DNA of 64,000 nt from Roseibium litorale. Its GTDB lineage: Bacteria; Pseudomonadota; Alphaproteobacteria; Rhizobiales; Stappiaceae. The notes below the pieces were generated by a model. It had not been told where the DNA came from, ran no database searches, and saw nothing but the letters and a program-made list of their open reading frames with translations. Numbering within the stretch: position 1 is the first letter of the stretch; each line of letters opens with the position of its first letter. The stretch spans positions 124,001 to 188,000 of the forward strand of contig NZ_JACYXI010000004.1 in the NCBI RefSeq assembly GCF_014842915.1, in the 5' to 3' direction. The position numbers and the translations under genes are program-made. Shown here one piece after another: positions 45,207 through 53,871 of the stretch.

Positions 45207-46475
45207 TCAGGCAGCCGTTCCTGTATCCCGGTCCTTCTTGCGCATGCGCTCGGAAGCGGACTTCAGCTGGCCGCAGGCTGCGAAAATATCGCGGCCACGG
45301 GGCGTGCGGATCGGCGATGCGTAACCGGCACGGTTGACGATGTCCGCGAATTCCTCGATCCGGTCCCAATCGGAACACTCATATTCAGACCCCGGCCAGG
45401 GGTTGAAGGGGATGAGGTTGATCTTCGCCGGAATGCCCTTGAGCAGGCGGACAAGGTCGAGAGCGTCCTGATTGCTGTCGTTTACACCTTTCAGCATCAC
45501 ATACTCGAACGTGATGCGCTTGGCGTTGGACAGGCCCGGATAGGCCCGGCAAGCGTCCAGAAGCTCCCTGATCGGCCACTTCTTGTTGATCGGCACCAGC
45601 ACATCGCGCAGATCATCGCGAACCGCGTGGAGCGAAATGGCGAGCATGCAGCCGATTTCATCGCCGGTGCGGGCGATTTCCGGCACGACACCGGAGGTTG
45701 ACAGGGTGATGCGGCGCTTGGAGAGGGACAGGCCATCCCCGTCAGAGGCAATCAGCAGCGCCTTTTTCACGTTCTCGAAATTATACAGCGGCTCGCCCAT
45801 GCCCATCATGACGATATTGGTGACCATGCGCCCTTCGGAGGGAACGATGGCGCCCTGGGGGGTGCTGGTGTCCGGGAAATCGCCGAGCCGGTCGCGGGCC
45901 ATGAGGACCTGGGCCAGGATTTCTTCCGAGGTCAGGTTCCGGACCATGCGCTGCGTGCCGGTGTGGCAGAACGTGCAGGTCAGCGTGCAGCCTACCTGGG
46001 ACGAAACGCAGAGCGTTCCCCGGCCCTCTTCCGGAATGTAGACCGTTTCGACCTCGACCGGGCGGCCAGCGCCACGGGCGGGGAAACGGAAGAGCCACTT
46101 GCGGGTGCCGTCGACAGAAATCAGTTCGCTGACGATTTCCGGCCGGGCAATGGAGAAAGCCTCTGCCAGCTTGGCGCGCAGATCCTTGGCGATGTTGGTC
46201 ATCAGCGAAAAGTCGGACACACCGCGCACATAGAGCCAGTGCCAGAGCTGAGACGCGCGCATGCGGCGCTGCTTTTCCGGAATGCCGATGCTGGCCATGG
46301 CATCCGCAAGCTCTTCCCGGCTCAGGCCGATCAGAGGCGGCTTGTCTTCACTCATGACAGGCGCGATCACGGCAGCTGGGGCCTGATCATTTGCGGGCTG
46401 TGCTGCTTCCGGGCGGGATGCAGTCACGGACGGCGCATTGGGGTTGTCCCGCGCGATATCGAGCGTCATGGCCAT
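45207..46475 (-). CDS. rlmN: 23S rRNA A2503 / tRNA A37 C2-methyltransferase RlmN
   Basis: A radical-SAM enzyme of about 422 residues; I use the ATG at 46475 ([11 protein letters not shown]), since the preceding open frame looks non-coding. There is an N-terminal extension of some 40 residues rich in Pro and Ala before the usual [19 protein letters not shown]. The 4Fe-4S motif is [23 protein letters not shown] and STSGVVPEI are family blocks, and the two catalytic cysteines are in VSSQVGC- and FAACGQ-type contexts. It methylates adenosine at C2 in ribosomal and transfer RNA. Confidence 0.96.
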   Translation of the reverse strand: MAMTLDIARDNPNAPSVTASRPEAAQPANDQAPAAVIAPVMSEDKPPLIGLSREELADAMASIGIPEKQRRMRASQLWHWLYVRGVSDFSLMTNIAKDLRAKLAEAFSIARPEIVSELISVDGTRKWLFRFPARGAGRPVEVETVYIPEEGRGTLCVSSQVGCTLTCTFCHTGTQRMVRNLTSEEILAQVLMARDRLGDFPDTSTPQGAIVPSEGRMVTNIVMMGMGEPLYNFENVKKALLIASDGDGLSLSKRRITLSTSGVVPEIARTGDEIGCMLAISLHAVRDDLRDVLVPINKKWPIRELLDACRAYPGLSNAKRITFEYVMLKGVNDSNQDALDLVRLLKGIPAKINLIPFNPWPGSEYECSDWDRIEEFADIVNRAGYASPIRTPRGRDIFAACGQLKSASERMRKKDRDTGTAA

Positions 46476-46640
46476 TCTAGAGATCCGTTGTGTATCTGGC
46501 TTGCCGGCCCTGATGAAACGCCGGGGCCATATCCGCGCCGGTCCAGTTGGCCGCGCAGGCATCTTTTCTGCCCCGCTGAAAACCACAGAAAGGGCAAAAA
46601 ATCAAGCTTCTTGCCTGGGCGGCAGCTATGCCGCAAATGC

Positions 46641-46670
46641 AAAAGGGCCGGCGAAGCGCCAGCCCTTGTT
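46641..46670 (-). terminator. intrinsic terminator after the ialB-like gene
   Basis: On the minus strand AAGGGCTGGC - GCTTC - GCCGGCCCTTTT with a mismatch near the loop, about 20 bases past the stop. Confidence 0.8.
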
Positions 46671-46689
46671 ACAATTCAGGCTGATCCGG

Positions 46690-47199
46690 TCAGCGGCAGG
46701 CTGCGGAAGCCGTGTCCATGGCTGCGGAAACGCCCGACAGCGAGAACTTGTAGGATGTCTGGGTGCCGCGGCTGGACTGGGCACTGATCGACATTTCACG
46801 GCCAGCGCGCATCGCTGCGATCAGCTGCTCTTCGGTGGCTGCGTTTTCGACCCATGCACCGTCGTTCTTGGTGAACAGCGAGAAATTCGTGCCATCCACG
46901 TTCACGGTCACGTTGGAGTTTTCCTTGAGCGGATATCCCACCAGAAGGCTCGGCTCATTGGTCACACCTTCGCTCGGGCGGGTGGAGACGAAGAAGAAGA
47001 CATCCCCGTGGTTCCGGTCACCCGGCAGCATCTGCGTTGGTTTGGTCAGTGCATAGCACACTTTCCCGCTGCCACCTGAGTGGGTATAGGCTGCCCAGTC
47101 CTTTTGCTGCTTAAGCAACGTCGGGGTTTGAGCAAATGCCGCTGCACTCGACAAAACCAGGCCGATAAAGGCCGCTATCAGCGTTTTTGCTTGCATCAT
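46690..47199 (-). CDS. IalB-like exported protein (invasion associated locus B family)
   Basis: A 169-residue precursor. The frame opens with a GTG; I take the ATG at 47199. Sec signal to about residue 23 (IGLVLSSAAAFAQ). The mature part reads KDWAAYTHSGGSGKVCYALTKPTQMLPGDRNHGDVFFFVSTRP, then YPLKENSNVTVNVDGTNFSLF, AWVENAATEEQLIAAMRAGREM and SFSLSGVSAAMDTASAAC, with the two cysteines that flank the fold. This matches the IalB family, common in Rhizobiales, periplasmic or surface proteins linked to host-cell entry in Bartonella but of unclear role elsewhere. Confidence 0.85.
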   Translation of the reverse strand: MMQAKTLIAAFIGLVLSSAAAFAQTPTLLKQQKDWAAYTHSGGSGKVCYALTKPTQMLPGDRNHGDVFFFVSTRPSEGVTNEPSLLVGYPLKENSNVTVNVDGTNFSLFTKNDGAWVENAATEEQLIAAMRAGREMSISAQSSRGTQTSYKFSLSGVSAAMDTASAACR

Positions 47200-47464
47200 C
47201 TCCACACCGTTTATGCTTGCGATTGCCTGTCAAAGACAGTTCGAATGCCATCTGACATATAAACCTTGCTTTAATGATAACTTAAAGCGGGTTACGAAAG
47301 GGTTGAGACCAGCCAGAAGCTGGACAATTTATACAGCTCTTGCTGCAATTTCTCATTGATGCGACCGTTTGAGGATAAATCAGGCGACAGTGTGGCGTCA
47401 GGGACTTCCGTAATCTGGCTAAGGCGATTAGATAAGGCTGTCGGCAGCGATTTAAGGGAAACAG

Positions 47465-48031
47465 GTGAGCCTGCTTCAATACCATTCGGAGCTTATCACG
47501 AGGGTTGCAGCCGATCGCGACAAGGCCGCATTTTCCGAGCTCTTTGACTATTTCGCACCACGCCTGAAAGGCTATCTCATGCAGCAGGGTGCGGATGACG
47601 CTGCAGCGGAGGAAATTGCCCAGGATGTGATGGTGACACTTTGGCGCAAGGCGGATTTGTTCGATCCGGCCAAGGCGTCCGCCAGCACCTGGCTCTACCG
47701 GATTGCCCGCAACCGCCGCATAGACCGCCTCCGCCGGCAGAAATCCGCAGCACTCGATCCGGAGGATCCATCTCTTCACCCTTCCGAAGGACCGGATGTT
47801 GCCGTGGAGATGGATGCCCGTGTCAGGGAGCAGCGGGTGCGGACGGCCATGTCTTCTCTGCCCGAGGAGCAGGAAGCTGTCGTCCGGCTTGCGTTTTTCA
47901 GAGGTCTGTCCCACAGCGAGATCGCTGATGAAACGGGTCTGCCGCTCGGAACCGTCAAATCGCGGATACGGCTGGCCTTCTCAAGGCTGAGGCAAGTGCT
48001 GGAAACCGATCAGGCGATCGATATCGACTGA
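47465..48031 (+). CDS. ECF-type RNA polymerase sigma factor
   Basis: A 188-residue sigma-70 family factor starting with GTG. Region 2 is FSELFDYFAPRLKGYL...AAAEEIAQDVMVTLWRKADLFDP...TWLYRIARNRRIDRLRR. Region 4 is LPEEQEAVVRLAFFRGLSHSEIADETGLPLGTVKSRIRLAFSRLR. Regions 1 and 3 are absent, as in ECF factors. The sequence looks like the RpoE/ChrR-associated group, which responds to singlet oxygen in Rhodobacter, but the next gene is on the other strand and is not a ChrR-type zinc anti-sigma factor. Confidence 0.92.
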   Translation: MSLLQYHSELITRVAADRDKAAFSELFDYFAPRLKGYLMQQGADDAAAEEIAQDVMVTLWRKADLFDPAKASASTWLYRIARNRRIDRLRRQKSAALDPEDPSLHPSEGPDVAVEMDARVREQRVRTAMSSLPEEQEAVVRLAFFRGLSHSEIADETGLPLGTVKSRIRLAFSRLRQVLETDQAIDID

Positions 48032-48048
48032 CCGGGAACCGGTGCGGA

Positions 48049-48600
48049 TTACTTGCCCTGTCCGGGAACAATCCGTCCACGCCGCATGATCGGGCCGCCG
48101 CTGACATGCTGCGGAGGCACTTCTGTGGGGGCGCCGGCTCCAACCGGACGGTCCGCGTAGCGCCCAAGGGCGCGGTGGCGGTCATAAAGGACGATCGCTC
48201 CCGCCATGGCGACATTGATGCAGAATTTCGTCGGGATCTTCACCACGTGGTCACAGCGGGCCAGCATCGCCTTCGATAGCGAGCCCCGTTCCGGCCCCAG
48301 CACATAAGCTGCCTGCAACGGGTGACCGAAGCTTGGCAGGTCGATGGCGTCGTCAGTCAGCTCGATGCCGACGACCTGACATCCGCGGGGCAGATCCATC
48401 GCATCGACGGAATCCCATGAGAACAGCGGCAGATGGCCCGGGCTCTTGGACGTGTCGGAGGCCGGTGCCCGGCGTAGTTCATTGCCAGCATCCACGGTGA
48501 AGAAGAAATTGGCGCCGAAGGCATGTGCGGAACGCATCAGGTTGCCGAGGTTCATTCGTTTGGAGAGGCCCTCTGCCCCCACTGCGAAATATCCTCTCAT
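48049..48600 (-). CDS. TrmH-family RNA 2'-O-methyltransferase
   Basis: A 183-residue SPOUT methyltransferase from the ATG at 48600 (MRGYFAVG) with AGGAA upstream. Seen: NLGNLMRSAHAFGANFFFTV, AYVLGPERGSLSKAML and the knot motif VVKIPTKFCINVAMAGAIVLYDR, which binds SAM. The short length without an N-terminal substrate domain resembles small TrmH/TrmL-like enzymes; the target nucleotide is not predictable. It converges on the ECF gene with 17 bases between stops. Confidence 0.87.
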   Translation of the reverse strand: MRGYFAVGAEGLSKRMNLGNLMRSAHAFGANFFFTVDAGNELRRAPASDTSKSPGHLPLFSWDSVDAMDLPRGCQVVGIELTDDAIDLPSFGHPLQAAYVLGPERGSLSKAMLARCDHVVKIPTKFCINVAMAGAIVLYDRHRALGRYADRPVGAGAPTEVPPQHVSGGPIMRRGRIVPGQGK

Positions 48601-48746
48601 CCGATTGTTCCTTTCCGGGCGTCTTTTATGGATGGCAGGGTACATATCGGCGGGAGGTGGGATCCGCAACCGGCCCCCGGGATAGAAAGGGAAAACTATA
48701 TTCGCTTTCCTGAGAGGATTGGCGCTGGTAGGACTTCACACAGAAC

Positions 48747-49745
48747 ATGTTTCGACTGGGAGTGACCCCCTTGAAAGCCTGTCTCTGCTCATCCTACGGC
48801 CCCCCGGACACCTTGCAGATCGAGGATATTCCGGTGCCGGTGCTTGGTGATGAGGAGGTCCTGGTCCGCGTTTCCGCATGTGGCCTGAACTTCGCCGATA
48901 CATTGATCATTCAGGGCAGATATCAGTTCAAACCTGACCTGCCATTTTCCCCGGGCGGGGAGTTTGCGGGCGTTGTCGAGGCCGTCGGTGGCCGGGTCGA
49001 CTATGCCTCGCCGGGTGACCGGGTGATGGGTTATCAACGCTGGGGGGCCGCAAGGCAGTTTGTCGCCGCCGGAGAGGATGACATAGTTCCCCTGCCCGAA
49101 GACATCAGTTTTGAAACGGCAGCGGGTCTGACCGTTACGTATGGCACCGCAATCCATGCGTTCCGTGACCGGGCCAACTTGCAGCCCGGAGAGGTCGTTG
49201 CTGTTCTGGGGGCGTCTGGAGGTGCCGGTCAGGCGGCTGTCGAAATTGCCCGGCTGATGGGAGCGACCGTCATTGCCTGTGCGTCCTCTTCCGAAAAGCT
49301 CTGCCATGCCAGGACCCTCGGTGCGCATCACCTGGTTGATTACACGACCCAGCCCCTCAAGGAGACGCTCAAGGCTCTGACCCATGGCGCTGGGGTTGAC
49401 GTCGTTTATGATCCGGTTGGCGGCGAACTGGCAGAACAGGCGCTCCGGGCGACGTCCTGGGAGGGGCGCTATCTGGTGGTTGGTTTCGCTTCCGGCGAGA
49501 TCCCGCAGGTGCCGTTCAACCTGATCATGCTGAAAGGGTGCGATGTGCGCGGTGTGTTCTGGGGAGAAGCGCTGGCGCGTGATCCGCTGGGGCACCGGGA
49601 GAATATGGCCCGGTTGCTGAAGTGGGTGCAGACTGGCCGCCTGAAACCCAGCACCCATGCGGTCTATCCGCTGGATAAAATCGCCGAGGCTTTGAACGAG
49701 ATCGCGGAGAGGAAGGTCCGCGGCAAGGTCATCGTCACGCCCTGA
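48747..49745 (+). CDS. zinc-free NADPH:quinone oxidoreductase (MDR family)
   Basis: A 332-residue medium-chain reductase. GroES-like half: LVRVSACGLNFADTLIIQGRYQ (no zinc-ligand Cys/His), FSPGGEFAGVVEAVG and GDRVMGYQ. Rossmann half: VAVLGASGGAGQAAVEIARLMGATVIACASS and GADVVYDPVGG-type GVDVVYDPVGG. This matches quinone oxidoreductase-like or acyl-CoA reductase-like enzymes (QorA/MECR style). The physiological acceptor is unknown. A GTG at 48762 is an alternative start. Confidence 0.88.
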   Translation: MFRLGVTPLKACLCSSYGPPDTLQIEDIPVPVLGDEEVLVRVSACGLNFADTLIIQGRYQFKPDLPFSPGGEFAGVVEAVGGRVDYASPGDRVMGYQRWGAARQFVAAGEDDIVPLPEDISFETAAGLTVTYGTAIHAFRDRANLQPGEVVAVLGASGGAGQAAVEIARLMGATVIACASSSEKLCHARTLGAHHLVDYTTQPLKETLKALTHGAGVDVVYDPVGGELAEQALRATSWEGRYLVVGFASGEIPQVPFNLIMLKGCDVRGVFWGEALARDPLGHRENMARLLKWVQTGRLKPSTHAVYPLDKIAEALNEIAERKVRGKVIVTP

Positions 49746-49773
49746 CACTGCCTCCCCTCGTTGACTTGATTGA

Positions 49774-50583
49774 TCAGGCCTCGAAAACCGCGATGACAGG
49801 CGCGTGGTCCGACGGCTTTTCCCAACCGCGGGCGTCGCGGAGAACACGGGTGCCCTTAATGTGCCCATCCAGCGCCTGAGAGACCCAGACATGGTCCAGG
49901 CGGCGGCCTTTGTCCGCTGCGGACCAGTCCTTGGCACGGTAGCTCCACCAGGTGTAGAGCTTGTCATCGAGTGGGGTGAAGCGCCGCATGGCGTCGATCC
50001 ACTTGCCCGTAGTGCGGACATCCTCAAACAGTTCGCATTCGAGAGGGGTGTGGCTGACAACCTTGAGCAAGGCCTTGTGAGACCAGACATCGTGCTCATA
50101 AGGCGCGACGTTCAGATCACCAACGAGCACCGCTGCCTTGTCCGTTTCGGTTCCCTGAAGCCAGTTTTTCATCTCAGCGAAGAAATCCAGCTTGTGGCCG
50201 AACTTCGGATTGATCTCCCTGTCCGGCTCATCACCGCCTGCAGGGACGTAGAAATTATGCAGGCGCAGCGGAGACCCGTTGAAGGCGATGTCTGCAGCAA
50301 GGTGACGGGAGTCGCCCATGTCGCAAAAGCCGCGTTTTTCGACGTTTGCCAGCGGACGGCGCGAGACGGTCGCGACTCCATGGTAACCCTTCTGGCCGTT
50401 GATCTCGATGTGCTCATATCCGGCCTTGCGGAAGGCATTGAAGGGGAAGTTCGCGTCCGGGCATTTGGTTTCCTGCAGGCACAGGACGTCGGGGGCGATC
50501 TCTTCCAGAAACTTTTCCACGATCGGCATCCTGAGACGCACCGAGTTGATGTTCCAGGTGGCAAGGGTCAGGCGGTCGGTCAT
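49774..50583 (-). CDS. xthA: exodeoxyribonuclease III
   Basis: A 269-residue AP endonuclease/3' phosphatase. I use the ATG at 50583 (MTDRLTLATWNINSVRLR). Catalytic blocks are NINSVR, CLQETKCPD with the metal-binding Glu, GDLNVAP with Asp and Asn, WWSYR, RLDHVWVS and the closing SDHAPV with the catalytic His. It repairs abasic sites and blocked 3' ends. A strong hairpin lies about 80 bases upstream. Confidence 0.96.
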   Translation of the reverse strand: MTDRLTLATWNINSVRLRMPIVEKFLEEIAPDVLCLQETKCPDANFPFNAFRKAGYEHIEINGQKGYHGVATVSRRPLANVEKRGFCDMGDSRHLAADIAFNGSPLRLHNFYVPAGGDEPDREINPKFGHKLDFFAEMKNWLQGTETDKAAVLVGDLNVAPYEHDVWSHKALLKVVSHTPLECELFEDVRTTGKWIDAMRRFTPLDDKLYTWWSYRAKDWSAADKGRRLDHVWVSQALDGHIKGTRVLRDARGWEKPSDHAPVIAVFEA

Positions 50584-50665
50584 GGAGTCTCGCGATGGTC
50601 TGGAGTGGGTGAGCGCAGGGCGGGCAACAGGTAACAAGTCTTAGGCTGTTTGTTTGCGCCTTTCC

Positions 50666-50704
50666 AGACCCCCTTTGCCGGGAAAGGCAAAGACGATGGG
50701 GTCT
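50666..50704. repeat. two-part hairpin between xthA and the GH25 gene
   Basis: Outer arms AGACCCC and GGGGTCT, inner arms CTTTGCC and GGCAAAG, loop GGGAAA and a 5-base bulge (ACGAT) on one side. It lies in the divergent promoter region of xthA and the lysozyme gene; no T tract follows on either strand, so a terminator role is unlikely. Confidence 0.55.
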
Positions 50705-50892
50705 CGATAAATTTTCCGGAAACAAAGGGTCCGTGCCAGCCCACTGGCGATAAAGGGCTTTTTCAAACGGTGCTTGTGGAGAGATGCTTAATGCTCTTCA
50801 CCTTTTCGCGATCTGCATGAGATCTGCACCATCCGTTAAGAAATTTTCGACAATTTGAGCCATCTTTTGCGCGTTCCGTTAACCCGGCGAGT

Positions 50893-51630
50893 GTGGTTGT
50901 GTTTGAAGTTCTGCGTCAGTTTTGCGCCTTTGCCAGTCTCTTGTTTCTCTCCTCTTGTTCGGTCTACGAGTTTCCGGACCCAACACCGGAGGACTATGCC
51001 ATTCACGGGATCGACGTGTCGAAATGGCAGGGCGACATTGACTGGCATGCTGCGAAAAAGGGTGGCGTTCACTTTGCCTGGATCAAGGCAACCGAGGGCG
51101 GCGACCACTATGACGACCGCTTCCTGACCAACTGGACCAATGCCCGTGCGGCGGGCGTTCCACGCGGTGCCTATCACTTCTATTATTTCTGCCGCCCGGT
51201 GGAAGAGCAGATCGCCTGGGTGAAGCAGATCGTGCCGGTTGATCCGACGGCCCTGCCCTTGGTGCTGGACATGGAGTGGAATGGCCACTCCAAGATCTGC
51301 CGCGACCGTCCGGACAAGGACGTGATCCTGCGCGACATGCGCCATTTCCTGGATGAAATGGAAAAGCATTACGGCAAGCGCCCGGTGATTTACTCCTCAG
51401 TCGACTTCCACCGTGACCGCATGGTCGGTGAATTGAAGAACGAGGAATTCTGGCTGCGGTCCGTCGCCGCCCATCCGACCCGCGCCTATATCGGCCGGGA
51501 TGACTGGGTCTTCTGGCAGTATACAGCCGAAGGGCGCGTGCGGGGCGTCAAGGGCAATGTCGACCGGAACACTTTCTATGGGACAAAGTCCCAGTTCCGG
51601 AAATGGTTGCGGGGCGAACGGTCGCGCTGA
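50893..51630 (+). CDS. GH25 lysozyme-type lipoprotein
   Basis: A 245-residue protein starting with GTG (50893 or 50899). The N-terminus is hydrophobic and ends in LFLSSC, a probable lipobox, so the enzyme may be membrane-anchored. The GH25 fold shows HGIDVSKWQGDIDWHAAKKGGVHFAWIKATEGG, FYYFCRPVEEQ, the catalytic Asp-x-Glu in LPLVLDMEWNG, and WVFWQYTAEGRVRGVKGNVDRNTFYG. It would cleave the glycan strand of peptidoglycan. Confidence 0.92.
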   Translation: MVVFEVLRQFCAFASLLFLSSCSVYEFPDPTPEDYAIHGIDVSKWQGDIDWHAAKKGGVHFAWIKATEGGDHYDDRFLTNWTNARAAGVPRGAYHFYYFCRPVEEQIAWVKQIVPVDPTALPLVLDMEWNGHSKICRDRPDKDVILRDMRHFLDEMEKHYGKRPVIYSSVDFHRDRMVGELKNEEFWLRSVAAHPTRAYIGRDDWVFWQYTAEGRVRGVKGNVDRNTFYGTKSQFRKWLRGERSR

Positions 51631-51634
51631 CGGA

Positions 51635-52132
51635 TCAGTCCTGCCCCGTTCCTTCGAACTGCGCGAGAAACCGGGTCATGATGGCGTCGAGGGCGTTAAA
51701 ATCCTCGCTGCTCAACCCTTCGACCAGCTTCTTCTGCGTGGCGCAATGGTCCGCAAGAGCTGCGTCGATCAGCTCAAATCCCCCCGGTGTCAGCTGGATG
51801 TCAATGCTGCGCCCGTCCTCCGGGTTTTTCCGGCGCTCGACAAGTCCTGCCTTTTCAAGCTGATCGATCCGGTTTGTCATGGTGCCTGAGGTGACCATCG
51901 TCGTGCTCATCAAGGCGCCTGGTGATAGCCGGTAAGGCGGTCCGGAACGCCGGAGCGTTGCCAGCATGTCAAAATTTGCTGCGTTCAGGCCATGGGAAGC
52001 GAAGGTCTTTTCCATTTCCCGGCTGAGATGCGCTCTGATCCGGCCAAGGCGTCCGATCAGGGCCATGGGACGTGTGTCGAGGTCCGGCCGTTCCCGGCGC
52101 CATTGCTCAATGATTTTATCGACGTGATCCAT
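51635..52132 (-). CDS. MarR-family transcriptional regulator
   Basis: A 165-residue regulator. The winged helix is LNAANFDMLATLRRSGPPYRLSPGALMSTTMVTSGTMTNRIDQLEKAGLVERRKNPEDGRSIDIQLT. It is divergent from an EamA exporter gene, with 79 bases between the starts holding two palindromic operators, so it most likely represses both. It stands tail to tail with the GH25 gene. Confidence 0.93.
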   Translation of the reverse strand: MDHVDKIIEQWRRERPDLDTRPMALIGRLGRIRAHLSREMEKTFASHGLNAANFDMLATLRRSGPPYRLSPGALMSTTMVTSGTMTNRIDQLEKAGLVERRKNPEDGRSIDIQLTPGGFELIDAALADHCATQKKLVEGLSSEDFNALDAIMTRFLAQFEGTGQD

Positions 52133-52154
52133 AAGGGGATGATGGAAGGAAAAT

Positions 52155-52170
52155 ATCTTGACGTCAAGAT
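52155..52170. promoter_or_regulatory. MarR operator 1
   Basis: ATCTTGACGTCAAGAT, a perfect 16-base palindrome in the marR-eamA divergent gap; TATCTTGA also covers a probable promoter element of marR. Confidence 0.82.
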
Positions 52171-52180
52171 TTATCGATTT

Positions 52181-52196
52181 ATCTTGAGGTCAAGAT
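52181..52196. promoter_or_regulatory. MarR operator 2
   Basis: ATCTTGAGGTCAAGAT, identical to operator 1 except one central base; the centres are 26 bases apart. It ends 15 bases before the exporter start. Confidence 0.82.
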
Positions 52197-52211
52197 AAAT
52201 GAGGTTTCGAA

Positions 52212-53096
52212 ATGTCCCGTACGGCGCTTCTCATGATGACTGCCGCAGCCCCTGCGGTCTGGGGCAGTTCCTATATCGTCGCCACCAGCTTCCTGCCGGG
52301 GACAGACCCGGTCATGGTGTCCTTGCTGCGGGCGCTGCCGCCGGGTCTCCTGCTCCTTGCCCTCACCCGGCAACTGCCCGGCGGCATATGGATCCCGCGG
52401 GTTCTGATCCTTGGGGCGCTGAACTTCTCATTCTTCTGGAGCTTCCTGTTTCTGGCGGCTTACCGTCTGCCCGGCGGTGTGGCGGCAACCGTGGGCGCCA
52501 TACAGCCTCTCATCGTGGTCATTCTGGCCCGGCTGGTTCTTGGCGGAGAGTTGAAACCGCTCTCCGTTGGGGCCGCGGTTCTGGGGACCGGAGGTGTCGG
52601 GTTGCTTGTTCTGGGGCCTTCCGCAACACTTGACCCCCTGGGCATCGCAGCGGGGTTTGCCGGGGCATTGTCAATGGCCCTGGGATCTGTGCTGACGCGC
52701 AAATGGCAGCCGCCGGTCTCGCCATTGTCCTTCACGGCCTGGCAACTCACGGCAGGAGGTCTTTTGCTTGTGCCAATTGCACTTGTATCCGGCGCGGCTC
52801 TCCCGCCCCTCACCACCGGAACGGCCCTCGGCATCGCCTATCTCGGGCTGATCGGGGCAGCGGTGACCTATATCTTCTGGTTCAGGGGCATTGCGCTGCT
52901 CGGGCCGCAAACGGTTGCCCCGCTTGGCTTTCTCAGCCCGGTCACCGCGGTTTTCCTTGGCTGGGTTATTCTCGGGCAGGCGCTTACACCAGCTCAGATA
53001 GCTGGTGCGGCAATCGTTCTGATCAGTGTCTGGCTGGGACAGCGCGCGCAGCGTCCTTCGCCGACTCTGCCAAGAGGCCGGGCTGCCGCAGCTTGA
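52212..53096 (+). CDS. EamA/DMT-family exporter
   Basis: A 294-residue protein with ten hydrophobic helices in two repeated halves, each an EamA domain: WGSSYIVATSFLPGTDPVMVSLLRALPPGLLLL and ALSMALGSVLTRKW...PLSFTAWQLTAGGLLL. The second half ends TVAPLGFLSPVTAVFLGWVILGQALTPAQIAGAAIVLISVWLG, a DMT signature. Such proteins export amino acids or other metabolites or drugs. It is controlled in all likelihood by the divergent MarR. Confidence 0.9.
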   Translation: MSRTALLMMTAAAPAVWGSSYIVATSFLPGTDPVMVSLLRALPPGLLLLALTRQLPGGIWIPRVLILGALNFSFFWSFLFLAAYRLPGGVAATVGAIQPLIVVILARLVLGGELKPLSVGAAVLGTGGVGLLVLGPSATLDPLGIAAGFAGALSMALGSVLTRKWQPPVSPLSFTAWQLTAGGLLLVPIALVSGAALPPLTTGTALGIAYLGLIGAAVTYIFWFRGIALLGPQTVAPLGFLSPVTAVFLGWVILGQALTPAQIAGAAIVLISVWLGQRAQRPSPTLPRGRAAAA

Positions 53097-53124
53097 CGGT
53101 TGCGGCACCTGCCTTCACGAAGAT

Positions 53125-53640
53125 CTAGGGCTTGGGAGCCGCAACAATCAGCGACCAGAACACCTTGTGCTTGGCCGTTGACGAATAGGCGGTCGCCAGA
53201 CCGAAGCGGGTGCCGGTTTTGTCCAGCATGACCGCATTGTGCTTTGGGGATTCCCGCCAGCCTGAGAAAGCTTCGGCCAGGGTCCGGTAGCCGCCGCTGA
53301 CGTTTTCGACGGCGGCAGTGCCCGGCTCGCCGATAGAGGCCATCCGGGCGGTCAGCTTCTGGTCTGCACCGAGAGATGCCGAAACGGACCCGGCTTTGGC
53401 CATGGCAACTGCTTGCGACTTGGCAATGGCGGTCAGTTCCGGATCAGGCGTCAACGGGCCGAGGCCATTGTTCTTCCGGTAAAGGGACAGCATCGAGGCG
53501 GCGGATTGCTGATCGATGGAGGCGTCAGGCCGCGCCATGGAGTTATAGAAGCTGGGCCGGGAGGGTTTGGTCTCTGTACAGCCGCTCAACAAGGCTGCCG
53601 TGATCAGGCAACCTGCGATGACTGGGACAGTGCGGGACAT
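53125..53640 (-). CDS. CAP/SCP-domain lipoprotein
   Basis: A 171-residue lipoprotein from the ATG at 53640; the frame is open further but MSRTVPVIAGCLITAALLSGC is a clear signal with lipobox. The mature part is a minimal CAP domain: MLSLYRKNNGLGPLTPDPELTAIAKSQAVAMAKAGSVS, ENVSGGYRTLAEAFSGWRESPKHNAVML and FGLATAYSSTAKHKVFWSLIVA, with the usual His and Glu positions. The function of bacterial CAP proteins is mostly unknown. Confidence 0.9.
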   Translation of the reverse strand: MSRTVPVIAGCLITAALLSGCTETKPSRPSFYNSMARPDASIDQQSAASMLSLYRKNNGLGPLTPDPELTAIAKSQAVAMAKAGSVSASLGADQKLTARMASIGEPGTAAVENVSGGYRTLAEAFSGWRESPKHNAVMLDKTGTRFGLATAYSSTAKHKVFWSLIVAAPKP

Positions 53641-53871
53641 CAAAGGATGAAAAACGCGAATCACGCGGGCGGCCTCCGGAAAGAATTGGTCAGGCATCGC
53701 GAGGGATCGCAGCAAAATTGCGGCAAAACCAGCGCATGGCACCAATCCATGTGTATAGCCGGAAAGATGGCACTCAAGAACCACGGCAGGTCTGCCATTT
53801 GTTGAAGTAAATTTTAAGTCTCGTGTGATGTTGTCGACCCCACGCTTGGAAGCAGAGGTGCCGGTCATACA

